A DNA stretch of 64,000 nucleotides from Nocardia shimofusensis NBRC 100134 (lineage in GTDB: Bacteria > Actinomycetota > Actinomycetes > Mycobacteriales > Mycobacteriaceae), in assembly GCF_001613125.1 (NCBI RefSeq), contig NZ_BDBT01000003.1, positions 62,001 to 126,000 on the forward strand. The letters are read 5' to 3'. This document shows positions 44,246 to 57,090 of this stretch, piece after piece; position 1 is the first letter of the stretch; each line of letters begins with the position of its first letter. The notes below the pieces were generated by a model. That model was given only the letters and a program-made list of their open reading frames with translations, was not told where the DNA came from and made no database searches. The translations under genes and the position numbers were made by a program.

Positions 44246-46960
44246 TCAGTCGGCGGATTCCTCGCCGTCCTCGGGGCCGCCCCCACGGATCGAGAACAGC
44301 AGACCGTCGAGTTCGTCGGGCTTGACCAGCACATCGCGTGCCTTGGAGCCCTCGCTCGGACCGACGACCCCCCTCGTCTCCATGAGGTCCATGAGCCGCC
44401 CCGCCTTGGCGAAGCCGACCCGCAGTTTGCGCTGCAGCATCGAGGTCGAGCCGAACTGCGAGGTCACCACCAGCTCCACCGCCTGCAACAGCAGGTCGAG
44501 GTCGTCGCCGATATCGGGATCGACGTCCTTCTTCTCCCCGGCCTTGGCCGCGGTGACGCCTTCCTGGTAATCGGGTTCGGCCTGATTCTTGGTGAAGTCG
44601 ACGACGGCGTGGATCTCCTCGTCGCTGATGAACGCGCCCTGCAGACGAGTCGGCTTACCCGCGCCCATCGGCAGGAACAGCCCGTCGCCCATGCCGATCA
44701 GCTTCTCCGCGCCCGGCTGGTCCAGGATGACCCGGGAGTCGGTGAGCGAAGAGGTCGCGAACGCCAGGCGCGAGGGCACATTCGTCTTGATCAGGCCGGT
44801 GACGACATCGACCGAGGGCCGCTGGGTGGCCAGCACCAGATGGATGCCCGCCGCGCGCGCCTTCTGGGTGATGCGCACGATCGCGTCCTCGACGTCGCGG
44901 GGCGCGGTCATCATCAGGTCGGCGAGCTCGTCGACGATGGCGAGGATGTACGGGTAGGGCCGGTAGACCCGTTCACTGCCCAGCGGAGCGGTGATCACGC
45001 CCGACTTCACCTTCTTGTTGAAGTCGTCGATGTGGCGGACCTTGTTGGCCTGCATGTCCTGGTAGCGCTGCTCCATCTCCTCCACCAGCCAGGCCAGCGC
45101 GGCGGCGGCCTTCTTGGGCTGGGTGATGATGGGCGTGATCAGGTGCGGAATGCCCTCGTACGGGGTCAGCTCGACCATCTTCGGGTCGATGAGGATCATC
45201 CGCACCTCTTCTGGCGTGGCCCGCTGCAACAACGAGACCAGCATCGAGTTCACGAAACTCGACTTGCCCGACCCGGTGGAGCCCGCGACCAGCAGGTGGG
45301 GCATCTTCGCCAGGTTGGCCGAGACGAACTCGCCCTCGATGTTCTTGCCGAGACCGATCACCAGCGGGTGGTGGTCGTTGCGGGTCGAGGGCGCCTTGAG
45401 CACGTCGGCCAGGCGCACCAGCTCGCGATCGGCGTTGGGCACCTCGATACCGACCGCCGACTTGCCGGGGATCGGGGCGAGCAGACGCACGTTCTCGGTC
45501 GCGACGGCGTAGGCGATATTGCGGGTCAGCGCGGTGATCTTCTCGACCTTCACGCCCGGCCCGAGTTCCACCTCGTAGCGGGTCACCGTCGGGCCGCGCA
45601 CGAATCCGGTGACCGCGGCGTCGATCTTGAACTGCACCAGCACCTCGGTGATCGCCTCGATCATCGATTCGTTGGCGGCACTGCGCTTCTTGGGCGGATC
45701 GCCGTCGGTGAGCAGATTCATCGGCGGCAGCGTGTAATCGCCCTCGATGACCCGGTCGGCGACGAATTCCGGCTCGGGGGGCGGCGGCGGAGTCTGGTCG
45801 GCGGCCTTGGGCGCGGCCCGCTTGCGCGGTGCGGGCGCCGCCTCGGCCTGCGGGGCGGCGATCTGCTTCGCCTCGCGCAGCGGCGGTTCGCCGGGCACGA
45901 TATCGCCGAGCATTTCGGTGACGGCGTCGGATCCGGCGAACTCGTCGGGCGGGTAGTTCTCCTGCGGAGTGCGACCGCGACGGCGGGAGCGGCCGCGGGG
46001 CGGACGCCCCGCGGGGTCGTAGCCGACCGGTTCGAAGTCTTCGTCGTATCCGTCGGCCCCGTATCCGTCGGCCCCGTATCCGTCGGCCCCGTATCCGTCG
46101 GCCCCGTATCCCTCGCGACCGTATCCGTCGTGACCGTACTCGTCGCCGCCCGCGGCGGTGCCGAACAGCTCACGCAGCCGGTGCGGCACTTCGCGCACCG
46201 TGGTTCCGGTGATCAGCAGCAAGCCGAAGACCATGGCCAGCAACAGGATCGGCACCGCGAGCCAGGCGGTCAGGCCATCGGCGAGCGGTCCGCCGAGTAC
46301 GTAGCCCACGAATCCGGCGGCGTGCGCGCGCTCGTGCGCGCCGGTCGGCGCTCCGGCGGCGAGATGCCAGATCCCCAGCGCGGGCAGCCCGATCAGCACT
46401 CCGCCGAGCACCAGTCGCGGCCGGACCTCGGGACGTGCCTCGGTGCGCATCAGCACCACCGCGATACCGGTGGCGACGAACGGCAGTGCCGCCGAGGCGG
46501 AACCGGAGATCCAGCGGATGACGCCTTCCACCCACCCGCCGATCGGACCGCCCGCCGAGAGCCAGACCGCGGCGGCGACGACCGCGCTGAGCGCGAGCAA
46601 CGCCAGCGCGATGCCGTCGCGGCGGTGTCCGTGCTCGATCTCGCCCGCCCGGCTCAGGGTGCGGGTGGTGGCGCCGACACCGCGCGCCACCATGGTCCAG
46701 CCACTGCCGAGGCCCCGGCTGAGCACGGCCAGCGGGGCGGTGTCGGAACGGCCGCGCACGGGCTTGCGGGCCGTAGTGGCGCGGGCGCGGGGGGTTCTGT
46801 TCGGGCGCGGGGTGCTCGCTCGCGGGGTACCCGAGCGCCCGGTACTCGCGCGGGGCGCGGCTGTCTCGCCCTGTCCTCGGGTACGCGCCGCCGTGGTCCT
46901 CCCCCGGGCCGATCCCGCCCGCGCCCGACTGGTCGTGGTGCTGCGGGACTTACCTGCCAT
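44246..46960 (-). CDS. ftsK: DNA translocase FtsK/SpoIIIE
   Basis: A 904-residue DNA translocase that clears and segregates chromosome ends at the septum. An Arg/Thr/Pro-rich N-terminus (1-110) is followed by four membrane helices (about 115-260). A linker (about 262-400) includes a repeated YGADG segment. The alpha/beta motor domain has Walker A GSTGSGKS near 560 and [14 protein letters not shown]. The C-terminal gamma winged-helix domain (about 825-890; [23 protein letters not shown]) reads KOPS sequences. All expected motor motifs are intact. Confidence 0.96.
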   Translation of the reverse strand: MAGKSRSTTTSRARAGSARGRTTAARTRGQGETAAPRASTGRSGTPRASTPRPNRTPRARATTARKPVRGRSDTAPLAVLSRGLGSGWTMVARGVGATTRTLSRAGEIEHGHRRDGIALALLALSAVVAAAVWLSAGGPIGGWVEGVIRWISGSASAALPFVATGIAVVLMRTEARPEVRPRLVLGGVLIGLPALGIWHLAAGAPTGAHERAHAAGFVGYVLGGPLADGLTAWLAVPILLLAMVFGLLLITGTTVREVPHRLRELFGTAAGGDEYGHDGYGREGYGADGYGADGYGADGYGADGYDEDFEPVGYDPAGRPPRGRSRRRGRTPQENYPPDEFAGSDAVTEMLGDIVPGEPPLREAKQIAAPQAEAAPAPRKRAAPKAADQTPPPPPEPEFVADRVIEGDYTLPPMNLLTDGDPPKKRSAANESMIEAITEVLVQFKIDAAVTGFVRGPTVTRYEVELGPGVKVEKITALTRNIAYAVATENVRLLAPIPGKSAVGIEVPNADRELVRLADVLKAPSTRNDHHPLVIGLGKNIEGEFVSANLAKMPHLLVAGSTGSGKSSFVNSMLVSLLQRATPEEVRMILIDPKMVELTPYEGIPHLITPIITQPKKAAAALAWLVEEMEQRYQDMQANKVRHIDDFNKKVKSGVITAPLGSERVYRPYPYILAIVDELADLMMTAPRDVEDAIVRITQKARAAGIHLVLATQRPSVDVVTGLIKTNVPSRLAFATSSLTDSRVILDQPGAEKLIGMGDGLFLPMGAGKPTRLQGAFISDEEIHAVVDFTKNQAEPDYQEGVTAAKAGEKKDVDPDIGDDLDLLLQAVELVVTSQFGSTSMLQRKLRVGFAKAGRLMDLMETRGVVGPSEGSKARDVLVKPDELDGLLFSIRGGGPEDGEESAD
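46046..46135. repeat. 15-bp tandem repeat in the ftsK linker
   Basis: Six units of GTATCCGTCGGCCCC type lie head to tail: the first four (46046-46105) are identical and the last two (46106-46135) degenerate. They encode repeated G-Y-G-x-D pentapeptides in the FtsK linker (about residues 275-305). Unit length keeps the frame, so copy number can vary between strains. Confidence 0.9.
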
Positions 46961-47055
46961 GCCCCCAGGCTAGCCGCAAACGCCCCATCGAAACCATCCG
47001 CAACACCCGTATCGGGGGTCGAAGGCGTCCGAGGCACTCGCGGCAACGCCGGGAT

Positions 47056-47673
47056 TCAGATGGAGCGGTCGAGCGCGAGCACCGTCCGGACCGCGTCGTC
47101 CGCGCCCGTCGCCGCGATCCGCACCTCATCGCGCCCGAAGGCGTGCAGCAACAGTTCGGAGGGCTTCCCGGTGAGCGTCACCCCCGGTCCGTCACCGGAG
47201 ACGACGGCCACGCTGCGCCCGTCCGGGGTCGCCAGCATGATCGGCACCGGCGACTTCCGATAAGCCAGCCTGCCCATCCTGCGCAGCAGCTTCCACAGCT
47301 GATCCTCGTCCTCGGCGGCCAGCTCGCGTGGTTCCCAGCCGGACTCGGCGCGGCGCACATCCTCGTGATGGACGAACATCTCGCTCAGATTCGCCACCGC
47401 GTCCACCGGCTTGAGCGGCGACCACCAGGGCGGACCGGTGCGCACCAGTTCCAGCAGACGCTCGAACGGCTGAACGGCCACCTTCGCCTGCACCGACTCC
47501 AGCCGTGCGGCCAGCGGGCGCAACAGGATGCCCGGCGCGGCATCGGGCCTGCGTTCCCGAACGATCAAGTGCGCGGCGAGATCTCGCACCGTCCAGGTAC
47601 CGCACAGGGTCGGCGCGTCCGGCCCCGCCGCATCCATCGCCTCGACCAGTGCTCGCCGTTCACGCTGTGCCAT
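47056..47673 (-). CDS. TIGR03085-family (DinB-like) protein
   Basis: A 205-residue protein of the mycothiol-dependent maleylpyruvate-isomerase-like superfamily, recalled as TIGR03085. Features include MAQRERRALVEAMDAAGPDAPTLC, CGTWTVRDLAAHLIVRERRPDA with the first His, and NLSEMFVHHEDVRRAESGWEPREL with the second and third, forming the metal triad. Function unknown; a thiol-dependent transferase is the family expectation. ATG at 47673 or 47679 could serve. It is on the same strand as ftsK, 95 nt downstream of its start region. Confidence 0.85.
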   Translation of the reverse strand: MAQRERRALVEAMDAAGPDAPTLCGTWTVRDLAAHLIVRERRPDAAPGILLRPLAARLESVQAKVAVQPFERLLELVRTGPPWWSPLKPVDAVANLSEMFVHHEDVRRAESGWEPRELAAEDEDQLWKLLRRMGRLAYRKSPVPIMLATPDGRSVAVVSGDGPGVTLTGKPSELLLHAFGRDEVRIAATGADDAVRTVLALDRSI

Positions 47674-47819
47674 GCTCACATGCCGAACCTATCCGATGAA
47701 CTCCCAGGGGACATCCCCGCGGCGTGGAACCAGGCGCGTGTTGGCTTTTCGTGGCCGCTGCCGGTTAGCTTGTCAGGGCGTCCATCGGGTCATGGACCAT
47801 TCATCGAAGGGGAATCGTC

Positions 47820-48188
47820 TTGAAGAAGTTCTTCGCCGCTGCGGCGGTGATGGTTGCGACCGTCGCGTCGATGCTGGGGGCCGCGGCGCCCGCGCAGGCC
47901 GACTACGGCTTCTACGGCGCGATCGCCACCTCGCGCGACGGCGCGTACGGCATCGCGAACAACTACGGCAGCTACGGCGACGCAGAGCAGGCCGCGGTGG
48001 ACGCCTGCGGCGGGGGCTGCCGCGTCCTGGTCTCCTGGTCGAACGGCTGCGGCGTGCTCGCCAGTTCCTCGAACATGTGGAGCGCCGCCGCGCGATCCAG
48101 CTACACCGCCGCGCGCTCGGCCGCTCTGAGCCGACTGTCCGGCGGCTGGGTCGTCGACTGGCGCTGCACCGCGGGCTACTCGCTGTAA
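47820..48188 (+). CDS. Secreted DUF4189 protein
   Basis: A 122-residue exported protein with a clear signal peptide (MKKFFAAAAVMVATVASMLG, cleavage about 27 after AQA). The mature domain is DUF4189: AIATSRDGAYGIANNYGSYGDAEQAAVDAC, with Cys in ACGGGCRVLVSWSNGCG and DWRCTAGYSL likely paired in disulfides. Such proteins are abundant in Nocardia and mycobacteria; the function is unknown. The start is TTG at 47820, chosen for GAAGGGG upstream and the signal peptide. Confidence 0.87.
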   Translation: MKKFFAAAAVMVATVASMLGAAAPAQADYGFYGAIATSRDGAYGIANNYGSYGDAEQAAVDACGGGCRVLVSWSNGCGVLASSSNMWSAAARSSYTAARSAALSRLSGGWVVDWRCTAGYSL

Positions 48189-48282
48189 CCGGTCACCTCA
48201 CCGTCCCGCCGTGTCGGCGGGCAGACCATTCCGGCGCGTGCCGCACCGGCGGCGCGCGCGAGACTTCCATTCAGGGGAAAAC

Positions 48283-48846
48283 GTGAAGAACCGTACGTTC
48301 CGGACGACGCTGGCCATCGCCATGACCGCCGCCGCCTTCGCGCTCGGCGCCTGCAGCTCCGACAGCGACAGCACCTCCGACTCGTCGAGCGCCGCGGCGA
48401 CCACCGCGCCCGCCGGGCAGTTCGAGGCGGGCGTCGAGGAAGACGCCGCAGTCGAAGGCGTGGCCCCGACCTCCACCACGCCGCCGAACCTGCCCAAGCC
48501 CACCGCCGCCGAACTCAACGACCGGCTCACCCGCGCGTTCGACTCCTCGGTCCCCGCCGAGGAGAAGACCTCCTGGATCCAGGACGCCGAGCGGGATCCG
48601 CAGCTGGTGGACAAGCTGGTGAACGCGGCCGAGACCAACAACGTGAAGGTGGAGATCACCAACGTCGGTGAGCCGGTGGACGGCAAGCTGAAGGCCGACG
48701 CGAACGTGACCATCGACGGCCGCCCGGTGGAGGGCGCCTACGTGGAGTTCGTCGCCGAGGGCGACACCTGGAAGGTCTCGCACGATTTCACCTGTGACAT
48801 CGTGCGCTCGGCGAAGCTCGATTCGGCCGCCTGCCAGGCACAGTGA
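48283..48846 (+). CDS. Mtb12-like lipoprotein
   Basis: A 187-residue lipoprotein. The signal peptide has lipobox LGAC (Cys 24), followed by a Ser/Thr/Asp-rich linker (about 25-85). The C-terminal domain resembles the low-molecular-weight antigen MTB12 fold: TAAELNDRLTRAFDSSVPAEEKTSWIQDA, DPQLVDKLV, and VEGAYVEFVAEGDTWKVSHDFTC. It is a surface protein of unknown role. The start is GTG at 48283 with AGGGGAAA upstream. It follows the DUF4189 gene by 94 nt in the same direction. Confidence 0.82.
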   Translation: MKNRTFRTTLAIAMTAAAFALGACSSDSDSTSDSSSAAATTAPAGQFEAGVEEDAAVEGVAPTSTTPPNLPKPTAAELNDRLTRAFDSSVPAEEKTSWIQDAERDPQLVDKLVNAAETNNVKVEITNVGEPVDGKLKADANVTIDGRPVEGAYVEFVAEGDTWKVSHDFTCDIVRSAKLDSAACQAQ

Positions 48847-48880
48847 GCCCGCGCGGATGACGACCCGCGCGTAGTGACAC

Positions 48881-48921
48881 CCGAAGGGCCGGGAGGAATC
48901 CGATTCCTCCCGGCCCTTCGG
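48881..48921. terminator. Very strong bidirectional terminator
   Basis: A perfect 19-bp stem (48881-48899 with 48903-48921) and a three-base loop separate the Mtb12-like gene from the convergent RNase J gene. Confidence 0.88.
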
Positions 48922-48946
48922 TTCGATTGCGGCCCTTCGGTTCGAT
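48911..48946. repeat. 17-bp direct repeat from the terminator arm
   Basis: CGGCCCTTCGGTTCGAT occurs at 48911-48927 and again at 48930-48946. The first copy includes half of the terminator stem, so the second copy could compete for pairing with 48881-48890. Confidence 0.8.
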
Positions 48947-48973
48947 GCGCCGCTTCGAGATGTCCGGGGCGGC

Positions 48974-52117
<3,144 letters not shown>

Positions 52118-52120
<3 letters not shown>

Positions 52121-52660
52121 AATCTTGAGAAATACACTGCGCAACTACGCGAGAACTTGATATCCGCCGCCGCGCTGGGCGACGAGAAGACCCAGGCCAC
52201 CGCTGCCGCCCTGGCCTCGGCCACCGAGAACGCCGCACGGCTGGTGCTGCTGGAGGCGCTGTGGGACCTCGCCGCCGACATCGGCGCCGCCCTGCCCGAC
52301 CGGACCGTGCATCTGGCGACCAACGGCGCCGAGGTCACCGTCGACGTGCGCAAGGACACCGGCGCCGAGCCGCCCACCTTCGAGGAGATGACCGGCGACA
52401 TCAGCCGGGTCACTCTGCGTCTGGTGGAGCAGATGAAGGCCAAGGCCGAGGAGGCCGCCGCCGCCAACGGGGTCTCGCTGAACTCCTGGCTGTCCCGGGC
52501 GGTCGACGGCGCGCTGCGCGAGCAGATGCGCGGCTACGGCCACGGCCACAAGCGCGACACCGGCCGCACCGGCTCCCCCGAGCGACCCAAGCGCGAGGGC
52601 GGCGAGGGCGGCGAGGGCGGCGGCTACACCGAACGCGACAGCGCCGACGGCAACAGCTGA
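52118..52660 (+). CDS. HicB-type ribbon-helix-helix antitoxin-like protein
   Basis: A 180-residue protein. The N-terminal helical part (about 1-60) and a short beta stretch (VHLATNGAEVTVDVRKD) precede a ribbon-helix-helix segment (about 100-145; VTLRLVEQMKAKAEEAAAANGVSLNSWLSRAVDGALREQ). A Gly/Glu/Arg-rich tail follows. Such proteins are annotated as toxin-antitoxin HicB family antitoxins, but no HicA-like toxin or DUF4097 partner is adjacent. The ATG at 52118 lies inside its probable operator. Its 3' end overlaps the convergent YcaQ-like gene by 37 nt. Confidence 0.8.
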
Positions 52661-53868
52661 GCCGCCAGCTCCGCGGCCAGATCGCCGCGATCGCCGATCA
52701 CGACGTCGTCGAGTTCGAGCCAGTCGGCCATCTCCCGCAGGGAGCCGGCCAGCGCCCGAGCGACCTGCACCGGATCGTGGCCGGGTTCGGCGAACGCGCC
52801 CGGCACCACCAGCCGCCCGTTCGCCCGTTCGGCGCGCAGATCGACACGCCCGGCCAGCCGATCGCCGAGCAGGAAGGCGAAGACGTAGTAGCCGTGCACC
52901 CGCTGATCGGCCGGGGTGTAGATCTCGATGCGGTAGTGGAAGTCGAAGACCCGCCGAGCGCGCGGGCGGAAGAAGATCACCGGGTCGAACGGGCACAGCA
53001 GCGCGGCAGCCGACATCCGCCTGGGCACCGCCGCGCCGGAGCGCAGGTAGGCGGGGGCGTCCCAGCCGTCGACCGACACCGGCTCCAGCTCTCCAGCGTC
53101 CACGAGATCGGCGACGGCGGGAACGGTCTGGGCGCGATGCAGCCGGTAGTAGTCACGCAGGTCGGCCTCGGTGGCGATGCCGAGCGCGGTCGATGCCCGG
53201 CGCACCAGTTCACGCACCGCCTCGTCCTCGGGCACGGCGCGGGCCAGTATGTCCGGTGCTATCACCCGCTCGGTGAGGTCGTAGTACCGGGTGAAGCCCA
53301 CCCGGCGGTCGATGGCCAGTTCGCCGGCGGCGAAGAGCTGCTCGCAGACCAGTTTGGTGTCGCTGAGATTCCACCAGCTGCCCTTCGGGCGTGGCCGGTC
53401 CAATTCGAGATGTCGTTCCACCTCGCTCGCGGTGCACGCGCCCTGTTCCCGGACCACGGCCAGGATGTCGTCGCCGAGACGCGGGTTGCGCTCGAGTGTC
53501 CGGCGCATCCCGGCCCAGCGCCCGTACCGGTACTTCTCCATCCGCCAGCGCATCAGCGGCCAGTCCTCGACCGGCATCAGCGCGGCCTCGTGTGCCCAGT
53601 ACTCGACGAGCCTTCGTGGCCTGCGGGCGCTATGGCTCCAGGCCGCCTCGTCGAGCAGCGCGCGATCGTAGGGCCCGATGCGGCTGAACACCGGCGCGTA
53701 GTGCGCGCGCACCACTGCCGAGACCGAATCCAGTTGCAGCAGCTGGGTTCTGGCGATCACGTCGAGAACAGATCGCCGGGTGGGCGGCGACGACCGCGTC
53801 CCGCGCCTGCCGAATCCCTGGGCCGCCAGCGCCGTACGCCGTGCGGCGGCCGCACTCATGCTCCGCAT
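52624..53868 (-). CDS. YcaQ-like winged-helix DNA glycosylase family protein
   Basis: A 414-residue protein of the YcaQ/AlkZ (HTH_42) family, whose members unhook DNA interstrand crosslinks. The QLDSVSAVVRAHYAPVFSR segment (about 50) carries the Q-x-D-type catalytic pattern (QLD). Tandem winged helices and the C-terminal DPVIFFRPRARRVFDFHYRIEIYTPADQRVHGYYVFAFLLGDRLAGRVDLRAER region follow the family. The start is ATG at 53868 or 53859. Its 3' end overlaps the RHH gene tail-to-tail. Substrate not assignable. Confidence 0.85.
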   Translation of the reverse strand: MRSMSAAAARRTALAAQGFGRRGTRSSPPTRRSVLDVIARTQLLQLDSVSAVVRAHYAPVFSRIGPYDRALLDEAAWSHSARRPRRLVEYWAHEAALMPVEDWPLMRWRMEKYRYGRWAGMRRTLERNPRLGDDILAVVREQGACTASEVERHLELDRPRPKGSWWNLSDTKLVCEQLFAAGELAIDRRVGFTRYYDLTERVIAPDILARAVPEDEAVRELVRRASTALGIATEADLRDYYRLHRAQTVPAVADLVDAGELEPVSVDGWDAPAYLRSGAAVPRRMSAAALLCPFDPVIFFRPRARRVFDFHYRIEIYTPADQRVHGYYVFAFLLGDRLAGRVDLRAERANGRLVVPGAFAEPGHDPVQVARALAGSLREMADWLELDDVVIGDRGDLAAELAAQLLPSALSRSV

Positions 53869-53909
53869 GGGGCGAACTCTGCCACGCCCCACCGACATTC
53901 CCGGCCGGC

Positions 53910-54926
53910 TCAGGTGCTGACCGTCGACCGGCCTTCCCGATCGATGTCCGTGCGCCGGTCGACGGACCCGCCGTCGACGAGGACGGTGGCCAGCAGTCTG
54001 CGAGCGGGAGGCAGTACCCGGATGGTGACGGTCCCGCATTCGGCGGCGGTGAGTTCCTCGACGGCCAGCGCGAAGACCTGCTCACGGACGGTGCGCGCGA
54101 CGCCGGCGAAACCGCCGTCGTCGAGCAGCACCACCTCGACCCCGCGGGAGCGGGCGATACGGGCCGCGCGGCCGATCTCGTCGGTGGCCAGTTGCGGCGC
54201 GCGCAGCCGGTCGCGCAGTTCGGCTTCCAGCAACCGGCACTGTTCCCGCTCGCCCGGGTCCAGGTCGGCGCCCTCGGCGATGCGCTCGAGCATCGGGCGC
54301 GCGACCTTGTCCAGCTCGGCCAGTTGCCGATCGCGTTCGGCGTTCTCGGCGGCCAAGGTGGCCTCGGCGGCCGCTCGCACGGTCGCCTCGGTGCGCAGCG
54401 AGCGCAGCGAGCGCTGGGTCGGACCCATGATCGCGACCGCCACCGAGACCGCCGCGACGGTCATCATCGGCACATCCGTGGCCGTGAACGGACTGTCGAT
54501 CCCGGCCAGGTCGGTCAGCAACACCACCAGCATCACTCCGGCGACACCGCCCCAGGCCACCCAGAACCGGCCGCACAACACCAGAATGGCCAGCACATAG
54601 AACGCGGCGAAGATGGTGGCCGGAGTGACCACCGCGCCCTCGCGGGGGAAACTGCGGCTCAGCGTGGTCGCGATCAGCACCGCCACGATCACGGACAGCG
54701 ACGCCCGCCACGGCAGCGGCTCCTGCTCGACCAGCACCACGATCGCGCCCGCCACGGCGATCAGCACCAGCACCATCACCGCAGGGATCAACCGGATGGT
54801 GCCGAAATTGTGCAGGGTGTACAGCCCGAGAGTCGCCTGCAACAACACCAGGAACTGCCAGGCCCCCCGACCGCGCAGATGGAGCAGTTCGCGCAGACTC
54901 CCGTCCACGGCCGATTCGCTGGTCAT
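53910..54926 (-). CDS. Membrane protein with degenerate kinase-like C-terminus
   Basis: A 338-residue protein, third gene of a coupled unit with the response regulator and kinase. About six hydrophobic segments occur between residues 20 and 165. A coiled-coil stretch (about 170-215; RTEATVRAAAEATLAAENAERDRQLAEL) precedes a domain (220-335) resembling a histidine-kinase ATPase fold. That domain lacks the phospho-acceptor His and the N, G1 and G2 boxes. It is probably a sensor or inhibitor partner of the adjacent kinase; this is inference. Its ATG at 54926 overlaps the kinase stop (ATGA). Confidence 0.7.
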   Translation of the reverse strand: MTSESAVDGSLRELLHLRGRGAWQFLVLLQATLGLYTLHNFGTIRLIPAVMVLVLIAVAGAIVVLVEQEPLPWRASLSVIVAVLIATTLSRSFPREGAVVTPATIFAAFYVLAILVLCGRFWVAWGGVAGVMLVVLLTDLAGIDSPFTATDVPMMTVAAVSVAVAIMGPTQRSLRSLRTEATVRAAAEATLAAENAERDRQLAELDKVARPMLERIAEGADLDPGEREQCRLLEAELRDRLRAPQLATDEIGRAARIARSRGVEVVLLDDGGFAGVARTVREQVFALAVEELTAAECGTVTIRVLPPARRLLATVLVDGGSVDRRTDIDREGRSTVST

Positions 54927-56350
54927 ACTCCCTCCCGTGGCACAGTCAGCGCACGTCCCCGGTCCCGCGCGAGCGGATCCCGATCAGCCGGCCGGGCCGA
55001 ATCGCTAACCGGGAGCGAGTCGACCATGTCCTGTCGGTCGGCGGATTGCGCCAGGTCGATCAGCGCCTGCGGGGCCGAGTGTTCCTGTCGAGCGGTCCAA
55101 CTCAACGTGACCGCGGTGCCCTGCCCGGGACGCGAGACGATCTCGGCGGCGCCGCCGGGAACACTGCGCATCCGGCCGAGGATGCTCACACTCAGGCCGA
55201 GGCGGTCGACCGGCACCTTGTGCGGGTCGAATCCGGCGCCGTCGTCGTCCACCCGCACCCGTACCCCGGTCCGGTCCACCGTCAGGGCGCACCCGCGCCG
55301 GACGACGCGACCACCCGCCGACGCGTGCCGCAGGCTGTTGCGCACCGCCTCGACGGCGGCCGCGGTCACGGTGCCCACGGTGTCGACCGGCATCCGCAGG
55401 GCCTCGCCGCCGGGATCGCAGCTCACCTCGACGGCGAGGTCCGGGTCCACCTCGCGCACCGCCGCGATCAGGAACGTGCTCACCGCGTGGGCGTCGAACC
55501 GTTCGGAGCCGCCGGTACCCCCGCGCAGGGCGTCCAGTTGTTCGAGGGTGCGGGCGGCCTGATCGCGGAGCACCGGCGACTCGGTGCCCGCGCGGGAAGC
55601 GTCGAGCAGGGTCGAGAGCACGGCGTCATGGATCAGCGCGGCGAAGCGGGCGCGTTCCCTGTCGCGCGCGGCTGCGCCGGCGACTCGGGCGGCGCAAGCG
55701 CCCGCTTGGGCCGCCTCTCTGTCCACGGCGGCCGCGCCCGCCTGAGCGTAGATCGAGCACCACATGAACAGCGCGCACAGCCCGATGGAGCGCAAGAGCA
55801 CCCCGAAATACCACGACACCGAAGGGTCGGTGATGACGGACAGGCTCCCGAGCGCGAGCACCACGTTGCCCACCAGCATGTAGGCAATGGCCGGGCAGGG
55901 ACGCCAGGCCAGCGAGGCCGCGGTCGCGCCGACCGAGAAGACCCGGAACATCCAGGTGGCCATCGACTCGGGCACCGTCTGGTCGAAACCGACCGACACC
56001 AGCGTCGCGGCCGCGAGATAGCTCACCGCGGTGGCACCCGCCATCGACCGGACGAACCGTACCGAGCCGATCACAGCCACCGCCGCCAGCACGGGGAACA
56101 GCGCGAAGGCGGCGATCGAGGCCGCCGTCGCCCAGCCGCTGAGCGCCGAGAAGTGCTCGAGCAGCTTGGGCAGGTCCAGCACCGCCGCGATCAGGCCCGC
56201 ACACCCGACCGCCAGAGCCAACCGCCGCACCATCCGGTCCGCGGCGGGTTCGGGGCGCATCCCCAGCAACGGACGCGACTCCCACTGCCGCGACAACCAC
56301 TGCCACATCGGCGCCCGGCCGAGGGTACGGGTGTCCGCGGGCGCGGTCAT
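54923..56350 (-). CDS. Membrane sensor histidine kinase
   Basis: A 475-residue kinase. Residues about 35-215 hold six or so membrane helices. The dimerisation/phosphoacceptor region is RFAALIHDAVLSTLLDASRA with His near 241. The ATPase domain has an N box (EAVRNSLRHAS) and a G1 box (VDDDGAGFDPHKV). It is related to NarL-type (HisKA_3-like) kinases. ATG at 56350 overlaps the response-regulator stop (ATGA). A long acidic/Arg tail ends the protein. Signal unknown. Confidence 0.87.
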   Translation of the reverse strand: MTAPADTRTLGRAPMWQWLSRQWESRPLLGMRPEPAADRMVRRLALAVGCAGLIAAVLDLPKLLEHFSALSGWATAASIAAFALFPVLAAVAVIGSVRFVRSMAGATAVSYLAAATLVSVGFDQTVPESMATWMFRVFSVGATAASLAWRPCPAIAYMLVGNVVLALGSLSVITDPSVSWYFGVLLRSIGLCALFMWCSIYAQAGAAAVDREAAQAGACAARVAGAAARDRERARFAALIHDAVLSTLLDASRAGTESPVLRDQAARTLEQLDALRGGTGGSERFDAHAVSTFLIAAVREVDPDLAVEVSCDPGGEALRMPVDTVGTVTAAAVEAVRNSLRHASAGGRVVRRGCALTVDRTGVRVRVDDDGAGFDPHKVPVDRLGLSVSILGRMRSVPGGAAEIVSRPGQGTAVTLSWTARQEHSAPQALIDLAQSADRQDMVDSLPVSDSARPADRDPLARDRGRALTVPREGV

Positions 56351-57027
56351 CCGCGCGGCGCTCGCTCGGGAACCGGCAGCCATCCGTCCTCGACGGCGCG
56401 CTTGTAGAGATCGGTCTTGGTGGGCGCGGGCCTTCCGGCGTCGGCGTATTTCTGGCGGATGCGGCCGAGGTAATCGTTGACGGTCTGCTCCGACAGCCCG
56501 GTCATCCGCGCCACCCTCGACGCCTTCTCCCCCGAGGCATAGAGGGTGAGCACTTCCTCCTGCCGCGGGCTGAGCCCGACATCGGAGAGCTGCGGGTCGC
56601 CGTCGATGGCGGCCGCCCAGTCGGTGGTCACCACCTGTTCCCCGGAAGCGGCCCGGCGCACCGCCGCCACCACCGTCTCCGCGCTCTCGGACTTGCGCAG
56701 CACCCCCAGCACACCGGCCTTGGCGGCCGAGCGCACCAGGAAGGGATTCTCGGCGCCGGTGAACACCAGGACCTCCGCACCGCGTTCGCGCAGCGTGCGC
56801 ACATTGTCCTCGGGGGCGGAGCCGTCGGCCAACCGCAGATCGAGGATGACCAGATCCAGGTCGAGCTCGCGCCCGGTCCGCTCGAGCAGCCCGGCGACCG
56901 TGCGCGCCGAATGCACCACCTCGAGGTCCGGTTCACCGGCGAGTATCGCGGCCAATCCGATCGCGACCGACTCGTGATCCTCGACCAACGCGATCCGATA
57001 TCGCTTCCCCACAACGGAACTCACCAC
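56347..57027 (-). CDS. NarL/LuxR-type response regulator
   Basis: A 226-residue two-domain regulator. The receiver has acidic E16/D17, phospho-acceptor D63 in LVILDLRLADG, the switch Thr in VLVFTGAE and the Lys in LRKSES. A LuxR helix-turn-helix (about 152-205; LSPRQEEVLTLYASGEKASRVARMTGLSEQTVNDYLGRIRQKY) follows. The start is GTG at 57027 with GGGAG upstream. It is the first gene of a three-gene coupled operon; a perfect palindrome at 57091-57106 may be its own target. Confidence 0.9.
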   Translation of the reverse strand: MVSSVVGKRYRIALVEDHESVAIGLAAILAGEPDLEVVHSARTVAGLLERTGRELDLDLVILDLRLADGSAPEDNVRTLRERGAEVLVFTGAENPFLVRSAAKAGVLGVLRKSESAETVVAAVRRAASGEQVVTTDWAAAIDGDPQLSDVGLSPRQEEVLTLYASGEKASRVARMTGLSEQTVNDYLGRIRQKYADAGRPAPTKTDLYKRAVEDGWLPVPERAPRG

Positions 57028-57090
57028 ACGCTCCCATCCTCTGCACGCCTGTCGACACCCTATGATGTCAACTTGCAGTATGACGGTTCA

